From Valencia hispanica (Eukaryota > Chordata > Actinopteri > Cyprinodontiformes > Valenciidae): DNA of 64,000 bases. Under the pieces are notes generated by a model that saw nothing but the letters and a program-made list of their open reading frames with translations, searched no databases and was not told the origin of the DNA. Position numbers and translations under genes: made by a program. This document shows, in pieces, positions 1-37,499 of this stretch (its first letter is position 1; each line of letters opens with the position of its first letter). Where the stretch lies: positions 27,380,403 to 27,444,402 of the forward strand of contig OY747702.1 of assembly GCA_963556495.2 (NCBI GenBank), written 5' to 3'.

Positions 1-1499
1 TTTGTTAACTGTATCTCAATCCATTCAGAATGTTAACTTTAGCTATTAAGTCGAAATTAGCTAAAATGCTAATGTTAGCTTAAATGCTAGTGTTAGTATA
101 ATGGATAACAATAGCAAGTTAGCTAACAATATCTTACTCCATTTATAATGCCTACGATTGTCTAAACATATATGTCTGTGTAACTGCCATTTAAAAGTAA
201 TCACTGTTTTCCAGGTGTTGGAACAGTAAAATGGCCGCTTTTGCCTGCCTAGTACCTATGAGACTGTATTGATCATCATATTTTCCAGAGTAATCAAAAG
301 TCCTGCTGAACGTATTTGTATTAAATGTACAAGTTGTTTGAGATGTCTTACGACAACCCTGAAACATCAGTTTTACAGTGGAGGCCATATTGTATAGCAA
401 TTCCTTTGTTACCACAAGAGGGAGCTCCACCTAAAGCCATGAAAAGGCCTGCCATTTTTCGACCAATCACAGGCCGGCATTCACTGGTGGAGACAGCCAG
501 AGTGCTGCACCTCACTTACTGTATGTCTCCTAATTTCTCAGCCGTTTTAACAGGTAACGCAGCTTCCGAACTACTCTTAATAACTTAAGAACCGTAAGGC
601 GTATCGATTTCACCAATGTACCGTTTTTATCGGAACAGATAGGGGAACGCTCTCAAACCACTCAATTTGTTGAAAATATAATATTACAGCCGTAAAATGA
701 TGTCGAATATGTTGGTAAATTTGATGGAAACATTAATCTGTCCTTCCTTGGTCCCGAACTACATCCTCTTACTCGGAAACTATAAGGCCTATCGAAATTA
801 TTATTTCACTGTGAGTATCAGCAGGCTTTGATGAAGAATCATGGTTCGTTTCATGTGTGTACCTCAATCTGTCTAGGAGCAGTGATTTTGTAAAAATGAG
901 CAGGAGAAACAGTAACAGGTATCAAAAAAATTGTTGAATCATGACCGTCAGGAAGGTCTGAAGTTATATTGGCACAAGGCTCATGTTTCTACGTCGCATC
1001 GTTTATGAGATATGACTTTACGAATATGAGTCAGAATCCAGCTGTCCTCTGAATTTTTGCTCATTCCCAATGCATTCCAATGGTCCCTCCTGGGTGCGGC
1101 CACTTTGCTTTGGGTCGATTTGCCAAAATACTGTAACTGTCACATAAATTGTGGTGACATTTCTTGAATGAAAAATTGAAAACCTACATTTTGATATATA
1201 TGTGCAGAAAGAGTGAAATATGAGCGAGTGAGCGGAAGTTGTTCGTGGAAAATCAGGAAAGTGGAAAAGTGTAATTCTGCTAGAGTGGGCCACTCTAGCT
1301 TAGCTGCCATGCACCCATAGAAATGCATGTATTTTCAGAAATCTGATCATTTTGGGACCAGAAACTTGAGGAAGGATTTTATGAAAACTGTACAAGTTAG
1401 GAAGAAGCTGAGACATACAGTAATAGCTGAAGAGTATGACTACATTTTAAGATTTGAATGGTGTTTCTAAGTGAAAGTATGTGGAAGTAGTTAGTTTTG

Positions 1500-1835
1500 C
1501 AAAACAGGCGAAATTTAGCTGAATTTTTGAGGTTTTCCATTCATTTCAATGGGACCAAAAAAAGCATAAAAAGTTGAATATTATATAAAGTATGAAGGTT
1601 ATGAATACCAAAAGATATAGCCGGAAAGAGCAGAATAAGCTGAATAATTGAAAAGTTGAATGGTTAAAATAGCACAAAGTATGCAGAAGTAGTTAAAGTT
1701 CAAAAAACGTATGGAAGCAACCAGAAGAAGGTAAGAGGATCTCAAGAGTGTGAATGCCTACAGCATTCACACTAATAAAGAGAAACAGGAAAACTATTGT
1801 GTGAATGCTTAACAGCGTTCACACAATTAATTTTA
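1500..1835. repeat. Foldback repeat with two gtgtgaatgc palindromes
   Basis: The segment contains the word cattcatttcaatgggacc, common in fish repeats. Two near-palindromes follow, at about 1,749-1,772 and 1,799-1,825, each pairing gtgtgaatgc with a gcattcacac-like arm. A related stretch in the opposite orientation (ccaatgcattccaatggtcc) lies near 1,068-1,088. This suggests a non-autonomous DNA element; the family was not identified. Confidence 0.45.
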
Positions 1836-1884
1836 AAAGCTCTCTGTATATTATTATGGAAGATTTCTTCACAGCCTTGTAATA

Positions 1885-2700
1885 CAGGTATTCACACCCC
1901 TCTAACTGTTTCACATTTTATCATGTGAAGTTTTATATGATGGACTAACATAAAGTAATGCCTAACTGTGAAATGAAAGAAAATTAAAATAATTATCGAT
2001 AATTAATAATTAACAAAATAATTTATAAAGAAGTTTGGTATCCATTTGTTCTCCTGAGTCAATGCTTTGTGGAAACACCTTTCACTGCAATTACTGCTAC
2101 AAGTCTGTCAAGATGTGTCTCACCTCAGTCAGATGGGATGGAGAGCCTCTGTTAATATCGCTATTCAACTCTTACCACAGAATCTTGGTTGGAATTAGTT
2201 CTGGACTTTAAACTGGGCCGTTTCAAAACATGAAAATTATTTAATTTGATCTAAACCATTCTGTTGTAGCTCTGGCAGTTTGTTTAGGGTCTTTGTCCTG
2301 CTGGAAGCTGAACCTCAGTCTCAAGTCTTTTTAGCCACTAATTTTAGCTTTAACCATTGTAATTATAGTATTTTTCTATGCGTTGTATGGCATTTTATTC
2401 TCTGTTTTTATTAAATAAAATTCTTAGCTTTCTTTTCTTTTTGTCTTTCCTTTGATGTCCTGTAAAGCAATTTGGATTGCCTTGTGTATGAATTGTGCTA
2501 TATAAATAAACCTGCTTGATTTGCTTTCAGCTGTAGATCTCTGCAGCTCCTCCAGAGTTACCCAGGGCCTCTCGGCTGTTTCTCGGATTAATGCTCTCCT
2601 TGCTCAGCATGTTACCTTAGGTTATGTTCTTTGGGCCTCATGCTGTTAATTGTGCACTAATGTTCTTCAGAAAACCCCTGAGAGCTTCAGAGAAAAGAAA
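1885..2700. mobile_element. Decayed Tc1/mariner-family remnant carrying a LINE 3' tail
   Basis: The text starts with the tattcacacccct end typical of one fish Tc1 family. It continues with antisense transposase-derived wording (tctgttaatatcg..., ctgggccgtttc..., gtctttgtcctgctggaagc), all heavily mutated. At about 2,375-2,520 it is interrupted by a non-LTR 3' tail ending in gtgctatataaataaacctg, after which the Tc1 text resumes (gcagctcctccagagttac). Remnants of the same family recur at 10,800-11,790, 16,790-17,110, 34,735-35,476 and 62,528-62,755. Confidence 0.55.
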
Positions 2701-3682
2701 GATTAATACTTTCACTGAGAAACTGTAATGCTTGTTCTTTTCAAAATACGATTGATCACTCTGAGTTCCATATGCATGCTCCACATTAACATTTTCTTCA
2801 GTTCCCATTGCCTGCATTAGCCACAGAAAGGAAATGGACAACAACGAGTGAGTCATGATAAGACAATCTCTTCTATGTCAGAGAGAATATTAGTATTCAT
2901 GGTCTTGTCTACCTTGGCTTGCAACCACAGGAACGTTGTTTTGATTTTGCGGCCAGGAGAGTCTCTGCTAGTAGAAGCTAACCATCAGCAACTCCACAAC
3001 GTGGCGGAACACATTCAGGCTTCTGTTATTTGTAGAGATAGCACGTCAACTTTGCATTTTTGACCCAAGAAAGAAAAGCTGAGGAAGAAATGGTTGGAAT
3101 TTGTCTTTGGAACACCATCAGCGAAGTTAGGGCACTTATTTCTTTGAAAGCAGCATAAAAGTCACAGTTCCGCTAGCCAATCAGAGGCGATACATTTGCA
3201 TATGAAGAGTATTAATGAGCAAGATTCATAATCCTGACAATTCCCCCCCACCCACTCATCCGACAAACTGCAACCGCCTGAAACAGGAGCTAGAAAGCAT
3301 TTTTTCCACAAAACGACTCAAGGCATTCATTCAAACTAGACACAACAGCAGATTTATTGAAAAAATATGTAAATGACCTTTAAATTACTCTTTTTGTTTA
3401 CATACACTTATTTAATAGCTTTATTTGGGGTAATAGATCTGAATAAATTGCATGCCACATTTGTCAGATTATACTTTGTATAATAATAATAATTAGATCA
3501 TGTGTTCCTATTAATTTGCTATAAGAATATGCACTAGTTTCTGTTGGTCCATCCCATAAAATCACAATAAAACACACTTGTGTGAGTAGTTAAAATATAA
3601 AATTGTGAAAAAGCTCAAGGGGTGGCAAGGAAAAGTACTTTAAAAAAAGAAGTTTATTACTTGTATTTTTTGCAAAACTGCA

Positions 3683-5002
3683 GAACTTCAGCCAGACTTT
3701 TGGAGACCAAAGCAGCTAATGCGTCCTCGCATTACAACACAGTATCTGGGAAGAAACCCACCGCTGCAAAGAATCCCACTGTGGTCCTCGCTCTCGACAG
3801 GGTGGGCGGTGATGGAGCGAAATTCTCAACAGGACAGGTGTCATCTGTGCCAAATGGAGCACAGCACGGTCTGTCCTCCAGTGGAGCTGCCAAACCGTCC
3901 TTCTATGGGACGTCTCAAGGTTGGGACACTGTGAGACGTGTTTTTAACCCACACAGAGGTCAGTGAGAAACAACCGCTAATCATGCACCGCTTTCATGAG
4001 GCTTGGTCAGGCGGTTGTAAATAAAATACATCTTTTATCTTTAATTTCAGCCTCAACACGTCCCTCCCATATGTCCTCTTACAACCTCCCGTCCAACTCA
4101 CAACCTTTTGCTCAAGTTCAGGCATCAGGCTATTCACCTGCCCTGCAGAGAAGAAACGGCAGCTTTCCATCTAACTCCAAACCTTACGGCTGGATGACTC
4201 AGCCAACAGCGTCCTCTGCTGGTGTGTTCATGAAGGACAGGGACTTTGGTGCCTCACATGAAGCAGTATTTCAGCATCATAGGCAGCCTGCTGCAAACGC
4301 ACCTCAGTCGATTCTGGTCAAACCTGATGGACAGAAAAGCAGCATAGATAAGGTAATGTCAGATTCATATTTGCTTTTGTTTACAAGTCTTTTTACTTGA
4401 TTAAATATTTATTTGCCTATCCAAAGCCTCCAAAATCAGTGCGATTCCTGACAGATGAAGAGTCTCCCCCTCCAAGACATCGGACCTCCTCCTGGTCATC
4501 GGGGTCTCAGGTTCACCCAAACTGCCATCCTGGGCCCCTCCCTTTAGAAGTGTGGGCCCCTTCTCTCACCATGGGGAGAGACGGACCAGGGATCCTTCTC
4601 AAAGACGGAAAAGGTCCAATTCTTAGGAAGGGCTTTGAAATGACCATCTCTGATCTAAATTCTAACCCTCAGAAACCATTCCACTCACAGCCGTCGCTGT
4701 CAGCTCTATCTGCTCAGTTTAGCCCCATCAGGTAAACTTCCGTTTGGAGTTCTCTCTCATCCAAATAGACAGACCTGAGCAATTGCTGATCTGACTGTCT
4801 GAAATATATATTTTTTTCCAGACACAGAGTAACCACAACACATTTAGCCCAGACAGACTCAGAGCTCAGTCTGCTTCAAGGAGAGGTGGTCCTCGTCCAC
4901 AGACCTCGGCCTGACGGACGGGTCCTCCTTACGCAGGAGAGCAGCGGACAAACAGGCATTTTCCACAACACTATTCTCCAAGCCCTTGAGAGGCTCAGCT
5001 GA
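3683..5002 (+). CDS. sh3rf2: SH3RF (POSH)-family scaffold/E3 ligase, last four exons (best guess sh3rf2)
   Basis: Four exons join in phase: 3683-3958 (its start could instead be 3691), 4051-4352, 4427-4731 and 4822-5002 with stop TGA at 5000-5002. Introns are GT-AG with phases 1, 0 and 2. SH3RF proteins are RING-type E3 ligases and scaffolds for JNK signalling. The visible part is a Ser/Pro-rich linker, a KSVRF...SPPP box that matches my memory of SH3RF1, and a C-terminal segment laid out like the fourth SH3 domain (RHRV..., SELSLLQGEVVLVH, DG, TGIF). That SH3 lacks its usual ligand-binding aromatics: DGW is DGR and the LFP motif is IFH. The RING and first SH3 domains must lie upstream of the window. 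The sh3rf2 choice rests on human SH3RF2 and KIF3A both lying on 5q, so the paralogue is uncertain (about 0.5). The family call is stronger. Confidence 0.7.
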
Positions 5003-5383
5003 CTGTGTTTTACTACTACATTCACGTATATTTATATCATATCTGTTTAAAATGTCAAATGACTAATGGACCAACCGAACAAAAGGAGTATTAATGTCCA
5101 AAAATGAATCCTGCCACATGACAATCAAACACCAGGTTTTTATTTTGGACCGAGTGGAAGTGAGAGCGTGTGTACAGTCTCCAGAGATATATTTTGTGTC
5201 CTATGATGTGTGCGCATGTTTGTAACACGTGGTATTATTCAAGTTTTGCACTAAAACCCACTTCAGGTTCCTTGCTTTATCTGTTATACACAATGGTGAG
5301 TGCCTTTGTCAAAACCCACTACAAAAACATATATTTGGACATATTTAGAAAGATTTGGTAAATTATATGTACTACTTTGTGTT

Positions 5384-5389
5384 AATAAA
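5384..5389 (+). terminator. Polyadenylation signal of the SH3RF-like gene
   Basis: A canonical aataaa lies about 380 bases after the TGA at 5002 and precedes t/g-rich sequence. It is the first good signal downstream and gives a 3' UTR of roughly 400 bases. Confidence 0.6.
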
Positions 5390-5534
5390 GTATAGTTCCA
5401 GAACATTTAGCAGTTTGATCTCTTTCTTCCATCACTCAACCTTTCCATGTTTATGAACTAGTAAATATTTCTGGTTTCAGTTTTATGGCTGTGGCTGAAT
5501 TTTCAATAAAAGGAAAAAGATTAGCAGCAGTGTT

Positions 5535-5945
5535 TCAAGTCCAGTTACCATCTCTCGAGTCCAAGTCACATAGGATTAGTCCAAGTTGAGTCTAAGTCAT
5601 GTCACTATGTCCTACAGGCCAAGTCCCAAAAAGAAGTTTCCATTCCAAGTTGAGTCATTATCACCTGAGAGCAAGTTGTTGATTTTAAAACTAGAATAAT
5701 GGCAGATGTACATGGTTTACTTTATAAAAAAAAAAAATGAAGTACTCAATGTCCCCACACTATCACCAAGTTAACAGTAGCATGTGCAATTTATCATGTC
5801 ACAGTCCAAGTTTAAGTCCTAGCGTTGCAAGTACAATTCCAAGTGCAAGTCATTGGCGTGCTACTCGTGTCAAGTCACAAGTCCTTTAAACGTGACTCGA
5901 GTCAAAGCTTGAGTCAGAGTCCAGGACTTGAGTACTCCATCCAGA
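5535..5945. repeat. Quasi-periodic AAGTC/GAGTCC-rich repeat
   Basis: The words caagtc, gagtcc and ttgagtc recur at irregular short spacing over about 400 bases, on both strands in places (gactcgagtcaaagcttgag). This resembles a known style of short non-autonomous fish repeat. No coding potential or clear termini were found. Confidence 0.4.
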
Positions 5946-6059
5946 ACCCAACGCAGGTCACAAAAAAACTAAACTCCAGGAACATTATGACAGTTTTAAA
6001 AGGAGTCTTCATACTTACATACAGGACTTACAAAGGATAAGGTAGTCATATTTACCTAT

Positions 6060-7320
6060 TATCAATAAAAACTGTGACAATGCCCAGACCCTATTGACTG
6101 TTCCTGGCAGGCTGACAAACCCTACCCTCATCGCCGGTCCCTCAGGATTCTTAGCCAACAAATTCTGCAGTGACTTCGCTGATTATTTCACTGACACAAT
6201 TCTAGGAATAAGACATTCATGGCCTCCAGAATAATTAGTGCACGTGGGTTAATTTTAAACCACTGAATAATGCATCTCATCTCAGTTTCATAACTTCTCT
6301 TTCAGTTTGATGCAACTTCATGACCAGAACTCTGCAACCTGATATCTAGACATGGTGCCCACAAGTTTTTATTTTTATGTTTTTAGTTATGTTGCCTCCA
6401 AAATATTGAAGATGGTAAATTATTGTCTTCACTCAGGTCATTTGCCACAGGCTATGAAAACCAGTGATCAAACATATTTTAAACAAACCAAATGCCTCAG
6501 TAATCGGACCTACCGTTTCTAAAAAGATAATCGAAGATTGTATAAACAAGTGTAATCCTTTTCCAGAAGAAAAGTCTTGCTTTTTAAGTCAGGATTTTGA
6601 CCATAGCACATAAATAAGACTGCATTAGTAAAGGGTTTGGTTTGCATACATCTGGACACTGATGCATCAAAAACATGTTTGTTTTACCACAGGGGTGCCC
6701 AGGTCCGGTCCCAATCCTATCCTGTAACATTTCGATTAATCCCCTCCCATACATACCTTAATCAAATGAATGGCTTGTCACCGACCTCTGCAGGGCGGAA
6801 TGAGGGTTGCATCCAAAAGTTGCAGGTTAGTAGCTTTCAAAGACTGGATTTGGTTACCCCTGTTTTACTGGAACTGCTGCATTTGAAACAGTCAATCATA
6901 CCTTACAGAGAGTTTCTTTGGTACCATGCTCAACAAATCAGATCTTAACTGGCAGAAAAAGGACTACTTTGTGTCATTTAGAGATTATAAATCTGACCAA
7001 ACTATAAAGTGCCATATGCCCCTTACCATATATCTATGCTGATGACTCACACGTTTTTAATATTATGTCAGCACATTACAGCAGTCTACCGCAGATACTG
7101 AATCAGTGCAACAATGATAACCATGTGAATGGTTCCCATGTTTCCTCCAGCTTATTGCAGGAACGATGGAAGTTAATGTTTTAGGTCCCAAAACTGTAAA
7201 GTTAGAAATCAACACTCCAGGGAGGCTAATCACCATGCCATTCTGAGAAGACTAAAGTAAAGCTTTGAGTAAAGCATCACTGCTGAGAGGTCCTTTAAAC
7301 ACTTTACATCAGCGGTACCA
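6060..7320 (+). mobile_element. Heavily decayed non-LTR retrotransposon fragment
   Basis: Blurred L2-like reverse-transcriptase wording runs along the + strand. It starts near a segment encoding an aacaaattctgc...gatta-tttcactgac-like stretch and reaches tatgctgatgactcacacg, a relic of the Y-A-D-D catalytic box, near 7,032-7,050. Every frame is broken many times. It fills the gap between the SH3RF-like gene and kif3a. Confidence 0.4.
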
Positions 7321-7786
7321 ATTGCAACTCTGGTTATTTTGTTAGAATAACTATTCTTAGCATGGCATTTTCCCCCGCTTCAATGTTCAAATTAAAGATA
7401 GGGTCTTCCAGAAAAATTTAAAGAACATTTTCAAAATTGTCAGTATTTTATTGTTTCCGAGACCAAATCAAATACATTCAAGTGATAGCCTTTAAAAGTT
7501 TGATGAATACAGAATGGGTAGTATTTTTTTATATACATACCGTATATGGAAGGAACTGGATACAGTATTTAAAGGAGCCAGTACATTTTCTGTGGACTTT
7601 TGCTGACTAACAGTTCAGACTGAGTCATCCTTTTTGTTTTTTAATTTTATTGCAGGCATACGACGTTTTACGAAGCTGTAGGGTTACCAAGTCACCCTGT
7701 GTAAAAGCGTGCAAATCAATATTACTTTTATGTTTGATGTATAAAACATCCATCCGTTTTTACAATGTCCAGTCGAAACCAGTGGA

Positions 7787-7798
7787 CACGCATGCGCA
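7787..7798 (+). promoter_or_regulatory. NRF1-like site in the kif3a 5' region
   Basis: The word cacgcatgcgca matches the NRF1 consensus YGCGCAYGCGCR at 11 of 12 positions and lies about 150 bases before the kif3a start codon. The area is CpG-richer than its surroundings, and no TATA box is evident. This fits a housekeeping-type promoter. Confidence 0.4.
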
Positions 7799-7938
7799 CA
7801 CCGACTCAGACGGGACCGCTGATGAGAATGACAACATCGCTGGTGCACTAATTCAGCGAACAGTGAGCGTCAGTCACATGAACAGAGGTCTTAAAGCACC
7901 CAGAAACATCCATATATACCACAATCTACTTCCTCACT

Positions 7939-34470
<26,532 letters not shown>

Positions 34471-34567
34471 TGATGTGGAGATCAACATTTCACTACAGCT
34501 TTACCTTTAACTTCAGCTTTGATGTAACATAAAAGAAGTATTTAGTCCTGCGTTATGGTTGAATAGT

Positions 34568-34573
34568 AATAAA
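34568..34573 (+). terminator. Proximal polyadenylation signal of kif3a
   Basis: aataaa lies about 98 bases after the TGA at 34468-34470. Another aataaa at 35987-35992 could serve a longer 3' UTR, but that transcript would have to read through a Tc1 remnant at 34,735-35,476. Confidence 0.5.
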
Positions 34574-34734
34574 TCTTGAGCGCACACTGTATAGATGGTA
34601 CAGTCTTAAATGTGATCAAGCGGCACCTTTATTAGTAAAACCAACCACTTGATAATAGGATGTAATTTTTGTACTGTAGAGCCAGAAAGATTCAGTTTGC
34701 AAAGGTTTCACGATGAAAGACGATCTGCTTGAAG

Positions 34735-35476
34735 CAGTGCCTTGCGACTTTTTAGCCCACTTCTACTTTTTCACATTTTGTCACATTGCAACCACAAACC
34801 TCAACGTATGTTTTTTTTAGACTTCATGTGATAGACCAGTGGCTTTCTTCTTGCAGCTCTTCCATAAAGACCAGATGTGGAAAGAGTGTGATTTATAGTT
34901 GTCCTGTTGACAGTTTCTCCCACCCGAACTGTGGAGTTCTGCAGCTCCTGCAGAGTTACCTTGGGACTTAACCGCCTCCGCCCGTAACACTCCCCCAGCC
35001 TGGCCTGTCAGTTTAGGTGGGAAGCCATGTCTTGGCAGGTTTACAGTTGAGCCATGCTCTTTCTATTTCAAAGTCATGCATTGAATGTTGTTCTCTATGT
35101 TTAAATTTCGGGCTGCTTTTTTGATACCCCAACTCTACTTTAATCTTTTGCACAACTCTAACCTTTCTGCTGTGTTCCTTGGTCTTCATAAAGCAGTTTG
35201 TTCTCTATCAAACCTCTGAGGGCTCCACCGAACGGCTGGGTTTATACTGAGTCACACACAGGTGGGCTTTGTTTCATACCGAGGTGAATTCTGAAATTGC
35301 GCTGAATTTTATCTAGAGGGAGAAAATAAATGCATGCCACACTTTTCAGATTTGGTTTTCCTAGGAACCATGTGTCATTTTCTTTCCTCTTTATAATTGT
35401 TCACTACTTTGAGTTTGACTAGAGTGGACTAAATGAGAAATGGTACTAGTGGTATGAATACTTTTGCAAGGCACTT
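34735..35476. mobile_element. Decayed Tc1-family remnant downstream of kif3a
   Basis: The left end reads cagtgccttgcgac and the right end ttttgcaaggcactt, an imperfect inverted pair. The interior holds mutated antisense transposase wording (gcagctcctgcagagttacc, ggcctgtcagtttaggtggg). From here to 36,149 no further feature was seen apart from the distal polyadenylation signal. Confidence 0.65.
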
Positions 35477-36149
35477 TAGTCAGATTGTTTAAAATGAAAT
35501 TACACTGCTGGCCTACATAACACCAACACCTTTATATCTGCTAAAAGGTATCCTCTTATCACACATTTATCTCTGAGAAATGAAACTTTGACTGTTTAGC
35601 TCCTCACAAATGAACATATTTATGTTCAATGAACAACTGAATACATCGCAGTTGGATTCCAATTAAAATCTAATTCTACTGTACAACCAAGAAAACGATT
35701 TATTAAATTCAGCTTAAGTGTGTTAAAAACTTTCTAAACTGTGCTTTTTTTCAGTCAGAAGCATTAAGGGCATGCATGCCGTTTAGCTATTATGTCTGCA
35801 CCATTTCCTATCCTTAAGTCAACTTTTTACTTTCAACACTTGTGATGCACCATAGATGTATCTGTACACCTTATGCACTTGGATGATTTTTTTTTTTTTA
35901 TGTTATGTTCTGTAGTGGATGTGAAATAGATTTTTTTTATTGTAGTGTGTCAAATGTTTACACTAGCAAACATCTGGATTTTATTTAATAAATTATTATT
36001 CGTGTCTGATGTTACATTCTTAAGTGCTGTCACAAAGCTGTGATGGAAAGGTACCCAGCTCCTCCATGAAATGATGCATGTTAACTTCAAGATCCTTAAT
36101 CTAAAAATGAAAAAAAGGCTTTCATAACACTTTCACATTCACATTTTGA

Positions 36150-36228
36150 TTTATTCATGTAGAAAAACATAGAAATGGTGAATAAATATAAAAATACATA
36201 AATTAAATATTACATTCAATCAATAAAT
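36150..36228 (-). promoter_or_regulatory. il4/13a 3' UTR: AU-rich elements and polyadenylation signal
   Basis: On the minus strand four AUUUA pentamers occur at 36183-36187, 36199-36203, 36204-36208 and 36224-36228, then aataaa at 36155-36150, about 110 bases past the stop codon. Clusters of this kind mark unstable cytokine mRNAs. Confidence 0.55.
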
Positions 36229-36265
36229 ATCTTGGAGAGGGTGGATAATACTTCATGGGGTCGAT

Positions 36266-37319
36266 TCATCTGGTATGATTGTAGGCAAGCTGTGCACATT
36301 TCTCCACATCCTTCAGAAAGTGAGTTAGTGAATATTTACGGGTCATCTCCAGGTGGCAGCTGGTCTGCTCTGTCTGAAACAAAATCATTTTGAGAAAAAA
36401 ATTTAGCTCCTCAAAATAAAAAGGGATCCAGTTTATCTCAAACCTGAATTAATCATTATCTTACAAAAAAAAGTCTTAATGCAACTCCTTTAAATCCATT
36501 AAAATCACTTTTGAGTCTAAAATCATTTGGATTTTGATGAGTGTATGCAAATTCTTCTCTACCTCTATGTTGTATTGCTTCAAGAGCCGCATTAGCTTTA
36601 CCAACTCTGCCTTGTCCTTGAAGCCTTCTTCTTTTGAATGATTGTTATGGGTAATGTTCTCCAGAGCCTTCTCCGCCAAACAGAAGAAATTCCTCTATAA
36701 AGTATAAACATCATTGTTAAAAGGAGCTGACAGGGAGTTCAGACTTGAGAGTAGAGAATCACATATGGTCTTTACAGCTCCCATCTCATTCAGATTAAAA
36801 GAAAAGGAGTGAAGGATGTTTTGGGGAAAATTACGACTAAGGTACTAAAGTTATATGTAAAAATAAACCAAATAAAAACAGCATTCCCAGCATGTCATTC
36901 GTTAAATAGAAAATTTTGTGAAAACCGTGGAATTTGGAGGGAATAAACCTTCGGCATGTTGCATCTGGTCTGAATGGACAAAATTGAAAGATGTCAAAGA
37001 CCACTGAAACAATCTAAGAAATGTAACATTTCTAACATACCTTACATTTTCCATTTAATATGTTTGGCATCTTTCCATGTATGTTCTAAAATAAAAAAAT
37101 GGTTGTTTGTTAAGCATACCAGACAAACAAAACAACCTCTGAATGTGTGGTTTGCAGTTTTCTTACCAGTTGTGTGAGATTCTTGGCCTTGTTCTGAATA
37201 TCCTTCAGCAGGATTTGACACTTCTTTGTATCTGTACAGTTGAACAGTGATGCTGAAGACGCCATCATGACCATCATCACTGTCATTAATGCAAAACACT
37301 GAAGCTTAGAGGCCCTCAT
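36266..37319 (-). CDS. il4/13a: il4/13a, type-2 four-helix cytokine
   Basis: A secreted four-helix cytokine of the fish IL-4/IL-13 family, which drives type-2 immunity. Minus-strand exons: 37319-37167 (51 codons), 37085-37041 (15), 36694-36563 or 36694-36509 (44 or 62), and 36373-36266 (35 plus TGA). All introns are phase 0, as in mammalian IL4, and the second exon is likewise short. The protein starts with a signal peptide (MRASKLQCFALMTVMMVMMA) of about 24 residues. Six cysteines follow, in NC, KKCQ, KCK, FFC, TSC and EKC contexts. Total length is 145 or 163 residues. Exon 3 has two phase-compatible donors, gtagag and gtgatt; comparison with human exon 3 does not decide between them. Tail-to-tail position beside kif3a matches the conserved KIF3A-IL4 synteny and separates it from unrelated helical cytokines. 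Confidence 0.88.
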
Positions 37320-37396
37320 GTCTTTGTCTCTAGAGAAGCTACGCAGTCAGGTTGAGCAGATGAGTTCAATTCTGCTGCATACTCTCAATACTGTTG

Positions 37397-37488
37397 CTTA
37401 TATTGGTGTCACTTTGTCACTGTGGTTGACACGTCAATGAGGGAAACACCAAATTGGGACAGGATGATGTAGAAGTCTTATCTTATCT
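37397..37488 (-). promoter_or_regulatory. il4/13a core promoter: TATA-like box and tandem GATA sites
   Basis: On the minus strand ccaatataag (37406-37397) gives a TATA-like box 78 bases before the ATG. About 75 bases further upstream, agataagataag (37488-37477) is two overlapping WGATAR sites. GATA3 is the master regulator of type-2 cytokine genes, which makes this tandem a plausible binding site. Confidence 0.5.
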
Positions 37489-37499
37489 CATTTACTTTC

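Larger units (their letters stand above)
1..3682. other. Repeat-rich non-coding stretch upstream of the SH3RF-like exons
   Basis: No exon could be supported here. It is probably intron of the SH3RF-like gene, whose RING and first SH3 domains are not in the window. The first 130 bases are a loose quasi-repeat of gctaa/ttagc words common in fish DNA. Around 1,018-1,330 and 1,500-1,835 lie mobile-element remnants, and 1,885-2,700 holds a decayed Tc1-family copy. Short ORFs at 325-588 and 2,848-3,063 lack splice sites, codon logic or family resemblance. Confidence 0.5.

Noticed and set aside
325..588. Plus-strand ORF of 87 residues near the window start
   Set aside because: Overlaps repeat-like wording (accacaagagggagctcc) and has no family resemblance or exon signals.
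37110..37319. Uninterrupted il4/13a first ORF running to 37,110
   Set aside because: The residues after LTQL are past a gtaaga donor at 37166-37165, and the next exon at 37085-37041 keeps phase and adds a needed cysteine.
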